A DNA stretch of 8,849 bases, from the NCBI GenBank assembly GCA_947176285.1, contig CAMWQF010000106.1:1-8849 (forward strand). The letters run 5' to 3'. The first letter of the stretch is position 1; every line of letters begins with the position of its first letter. Both the position numbers and the translations under genes were made by a program. The notes under the pieces were generated by a model. That model was given only the letters and a program-made list of their open reading frames with translations. It did no database searches and was not told where the DNA came from. The DNA comes from an uncultured Porphyromonadaceae bacterium (GTDB lineage Bacteria > Bacteroidota > Bacteroidia > Bacteroidales > Muribaculaceae). Shown piece by piece: positions 7,230-8,849 of this stretch.

Positions 7230-7262
7230 AAAAGGCATGTTCTTAAGGGAATCTGCCTTTTT
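7230..7262 (+). terminator. Intrinsic terminator after aroC
   Basis: AAAAGGCA (7230-7237) pairs with TGCCTTTT (7254-7261), and TTC/GAA can pair inside after a small internal loop. The T-run 7258-7262 overlaps the right arm. It lies 20 bases after the aroC stop and would end the rho-ybaK-aroC unit. It sits only 14 bases before the next start codon, and no promoter match lies between, so the next gene may rely on readthrough or on an unrecognised promoter. Confidence 0.7.
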
Positions 7263-7276
7263 AAAAAAAGAATCAA

Positions 7277-8176
7277 ATGAATCCTTACTTCAAAGATTTC
7301 AGCGAGTATATGCAAGAAGTATTTCCGGGCATCAAGGTGCAAAAACTGTCAATTGATGCCGGGTTTACATGTCCTAACCGCGATGGGAGTATTGGAACGG
7401 GAGGATGTATCTACTGCAACAATGCTTCATTTACTCCAGGATATTGCTCACCGAAAGATTCTGTGGAGACTCAAATATTCAAGGGGAAAGAATTTTTTAG
7501 AAGGAAATATCCTGAGATGAAATATCTTGCTTATTTCCAAAGTTATACAAACACTTTTGGGAAAAGCGTTGCAAGTCTTGCAAAGATGTATAGGGAAGCA
7601 GCAGATTCAGAAGATGTGGTTGGAATAGTTATAGGAACTCGCCCCGATTGTCTTCCCAATGAACTCATAGATCATCTTTCCGATATTAATGAGGAAACTC
7701 CTGTAATAGTTGAAATTGGAGCAGAGACTTCATTTGATGATACATTGCAACTCATCAATAGAAATCATACCTGGACAGATGTAGAGGATGCAGTCAGAAG
7801 ACTAAACAGTCGGGGCATACGCGTAGGATTGCATTTAATTGCCGGATTGCCGGGAGAGAATGAGGAGTCAGTATTAGAGACAGTCAATAAGGCTTGTAAG
7901 CTTCCGATAGAGTCTATCAAAATGCACCAACTTCAGATTGTGAAGGGAACTCCCCTTCTTTCGAAATTTGAAAGAGGAGATATAGATGTCACGCCGTTTA
8001 CATTAGAGGAGTATCTTGACTTAAGCGTAAGGATTGTCAAAATCGTTCCTCGCCATATATGCATAGAAAGGTTTTTAGCCTCTTCACCTTCGGATATGGT
8101 GGTTGCTCCCAAATGGGGATTGAAAAATTATCAGTTCTCAAATCTTCTGATGAATCGACTTCGACAACCTATCTAA
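7277..8176 (+). CDS. TIGR01212-type radical SAM protein (YhcC/YtqA family)
   Basis: This 299-residue protein should bind a [4Fe-4S] cluster and cleave S-adenosylmethionine to a radical. The cluster cysteines are C32, C44 and C47 in CPNRDGSIGTGGCIYCNNASF (C-x11-C-x2-C). This spacing differs from the classic CxxxCxxC and is typical of the TIGR01212 family. Other family features are YFQSYTNTF (86-94), IGTRPDCLP (119-127), EIGAETSFDD (146-155), HLIAGLPGE (186-194), KMHQLQIVKGTPL (215-227) and the C-terminal PKWGLKNYQFSNLLMN (278-293). Length matches the family, so it appears complete. E. coli YhcC and B. subtilis YtqA are relatives; YtqA has been linked to wobble-uridine modification of tRNA, but transferring that role here is inference. 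The start is ATG at 7277 with no Shine-Dalgarno sequence. The gene faces the nitroreductase, with 57 bases between the two stop codons. Confidence 0.93.
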   Translation: MNPYFKDFSEYMQEVFPGIKVQKLSIDAGFTCPNRDGSIGTGGCIYCNNASFTPGYCSPKDSVETQIFKGKEFFRRKYPEMKYLAYFQSYTNTFGKSVASLAKMYREAADSEDVVGIVIGTRPDCLPNELIDHLSDINEETPVIVEIGAETSFDDTLQLINRNHTWTDVEDAVRRLNSRGIRVGLHLIAGLPGENEESVLETVNKACKLPIESIKMHQLQIVKGTPLLSKFERGDIDVTPFTLEEYLDLSVRIVKIVPRHICIERFLASSPSDMVVAPKWGLKNYQFSNLLMNRLRQPI

Positions 8177-8181
8177 ATAGG

Positions 8182-8233
8182 ATGAAAACCATTCTTAACG
8201 ATGGGGATAAAAGGAAAATTATAGAAAGAATAG
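8182..8233 (+). pseudogene. Possible 5' remnant of a DUF1569-like gene
   Basis: Five bases after the radical SAM stop, an ATG preceded by AGG opens a frame reading MKTILNDGDKRKIIERI. This resembles the usual N-terminus of DUF1569 (DinB-like) proteins as I remember it, where a similar helix is followed by a LTPxSxxxWGKM segment. Here the likeness ends after about 17 codons, almost exactly where the convergent nitroreductase coding region ends (8234). The frame itself runs on to a stop at 8277 without further resemblance. It could be a remnant cut off when the nitroreductase arrived, or chance. No search was possible, so confidence is low. Confidence 0.25.
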
Positions 8234-8791
8234 TCAGAAGTGATTGTAGTGGATACGCTCAGGATGCCACTTGTTAATTGGAGCATGAGTCTTAGAAGGA
8301 TAGCCAATAGGGATTAGATTGAAAGGGACTATCGAATTGGGAAGATGCAGAATACGAGATGTTGATTCCATTCGGTCGGGATGAGGATAGAGACATGTCC
8401 ATACTGCGCCTAAACCCAATGCATGAGCAGCCAAAAGGATATTTTCGGAAGCAGCCGACACATCTTGAACCCAAAGCGTAGAATCATCCCCCTCAAGGAA
8501 TCTTTCAGAATTTCCACAAACCACAATAGCCATAGGAGCAAGCGCCGTCATTTTTGCGTAAGGAAGCGTTTCGGCAAGCTGCTTGAGGATTTCTGTATTA
8601 TCTATAAGTATGAATTCCCACGGTTGCTTATTTACTCCTGAAGGAGCAGACATTCCAGCATGCAGCAACGCTGATTTCAATTCGTCTTTTATCGGCTTGT
8701 TAGAGAAATTCCTAATGCTTGTTCTTGTCAAAATATTTTGATAGGCATTATTATTTATTGCCAAATTCTCAGAATTATTATTGATATTCAT
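8234..8791 (-). CDS. Nitroreductase-family FMN oxidoreductase
   Basis: This 185-residue flavoenzyme should bind FMN as a homodimer and reduce a nitro, quinone or similar electrophilic compound with NAD(P)H. The physiological substrate cannot be told from the sequence. Visible motifs are RTSIRNF (23-29, FMN phosphate region), APSGVNKQPWEF (49-60), a central helix VSAASENILLAAHALGLGAVW (111-131) and IPIGYP (160-165), ending in KWHPERIHYNHF (174-185). The protein is complete by family standards. The first 16 residues (MNINNNSENLAINNNA) are Asn-rich and extend beyond the usual start, but the next in-frame Met (47) lies after the FMN motif, so ATG 8791 is the best start. It is the only minus-strand gene, convergent with the radical SAM gene, with a palindrome 36 bases upstream. 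No Bacteroides promoter match was found in the 58 bases available upstream. Confidence 0.92.
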   Translation of the reverse strand: MNINNNSENLAINNNAYQNILTRTSIRNFSNKPIKDELKSALLHAGMSAPSGVNKQPWEFILIDNTEILKQLAETLPYAKMTALAPMAIVVCGNSERFLEGDDSTLWVQDVSAASENILLAAHALGLGAVWTCLYPHPDRMESTSRILHLPNSIVPFNLIPIGYPSKTHAPINKWHPERIHYNHF

Positions 8792-8826
8792 TTTATATTT
8801 CTTAGTTTAAATTCTTTATTTCAATC

Positions 8827-8845
8827 ATAAATATTTAATATTTAT
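8827..8845. repeat. AT-only palindrome upstream of the nitroreductase gene
   Basis: ATAAATATT (8827-8835) and AATATTTAT (8837-8845) are perfect 9-bp inverted arms around a single T. The element ends 36 bases upstream of the nitroreductase ATG on the minus strand, where an operator or promoter-overlapping site could lie. It is entirely A/T in an AT-rich stretch at the window edge, so chance palindromy is a real possibility. Confidence 0.35.
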
Positions 8846-8849
8846 ACAC

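Noticed and set aside
8191..8208. Possible weak hairpin CCAT/ATGG between the two convergent genes, followed on the minus strand by TTTT.
   Set aside because: Only four base pairs with an eight-base loop; too weak to call a terminator.

Overview
The window looks like a piece of the chromosome of a gut-type Bacteroidales bacterium (Bacteroidota; Bacteroides, Prevotella or Muribaculaceae-like). The evidence is a eukaryote-like carbamoyl-phosphate synthase large subunit, a Rho factor with a disordered insertion of about 300 residues, start regions without clear Shine-Dalgarno sequences, and a promoter with the Bacteroides consensus (TTTG, 19 bp, TAnnTTTG). These assignments rest on reading the sequence and on remembered family features; no database search was run.

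Layout, left to right. (1) 1-3167: carB, missing about its first 20 codons at the left edge, closed by a strong intrinsic terminator (3219-3257). (2) 3258-3480: a good Bacteroides-type promoter (3281-3311) and a leader of about 160 nt before rho. The leader is G-poor, has a 14-bp palindrome and holds a six-codon minigene just before the rho start. (3) 3481-7209: rho, a YbaK/EbsC-type Cys-tRNA(Pro) deacylase with a TTG start, and aroC. They are tightly spaced (22 bp, then a 4-bp overlap) and followed by a hairpin terminator (7230-7262), so they probably form one transcription unit. (4) 7277-8176: a TIGR01212 (YhcC/YtqA) radical SAM protein. (5) 8182-8233: a possible short remnant of a DUF1569-like gene. 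(6) 8234-8791 on the minus strand: an FMN nitroreductase convergent with the radical SAM gene, with an AT-rich palindrome just upstream of its start.

The genes are core metabolism and information processing: carbamoyl phosphate for pyrimidines and arginine, transcription termination, tRNA proofreading, and chorismate for aromatic compounds. No mobile element, CRISPR array, toxin-antitoxin pair, defence cluster, rRNA or tRNA was seen. I found no wholly new system. The points most worth a second look are the CPS1-like allosteric pocket of CarB, the Rho insertion with three AT-hook-like motifs, the rho leader, the compact AroC, and the possible gene remnant at the junction with the nitroreductase.
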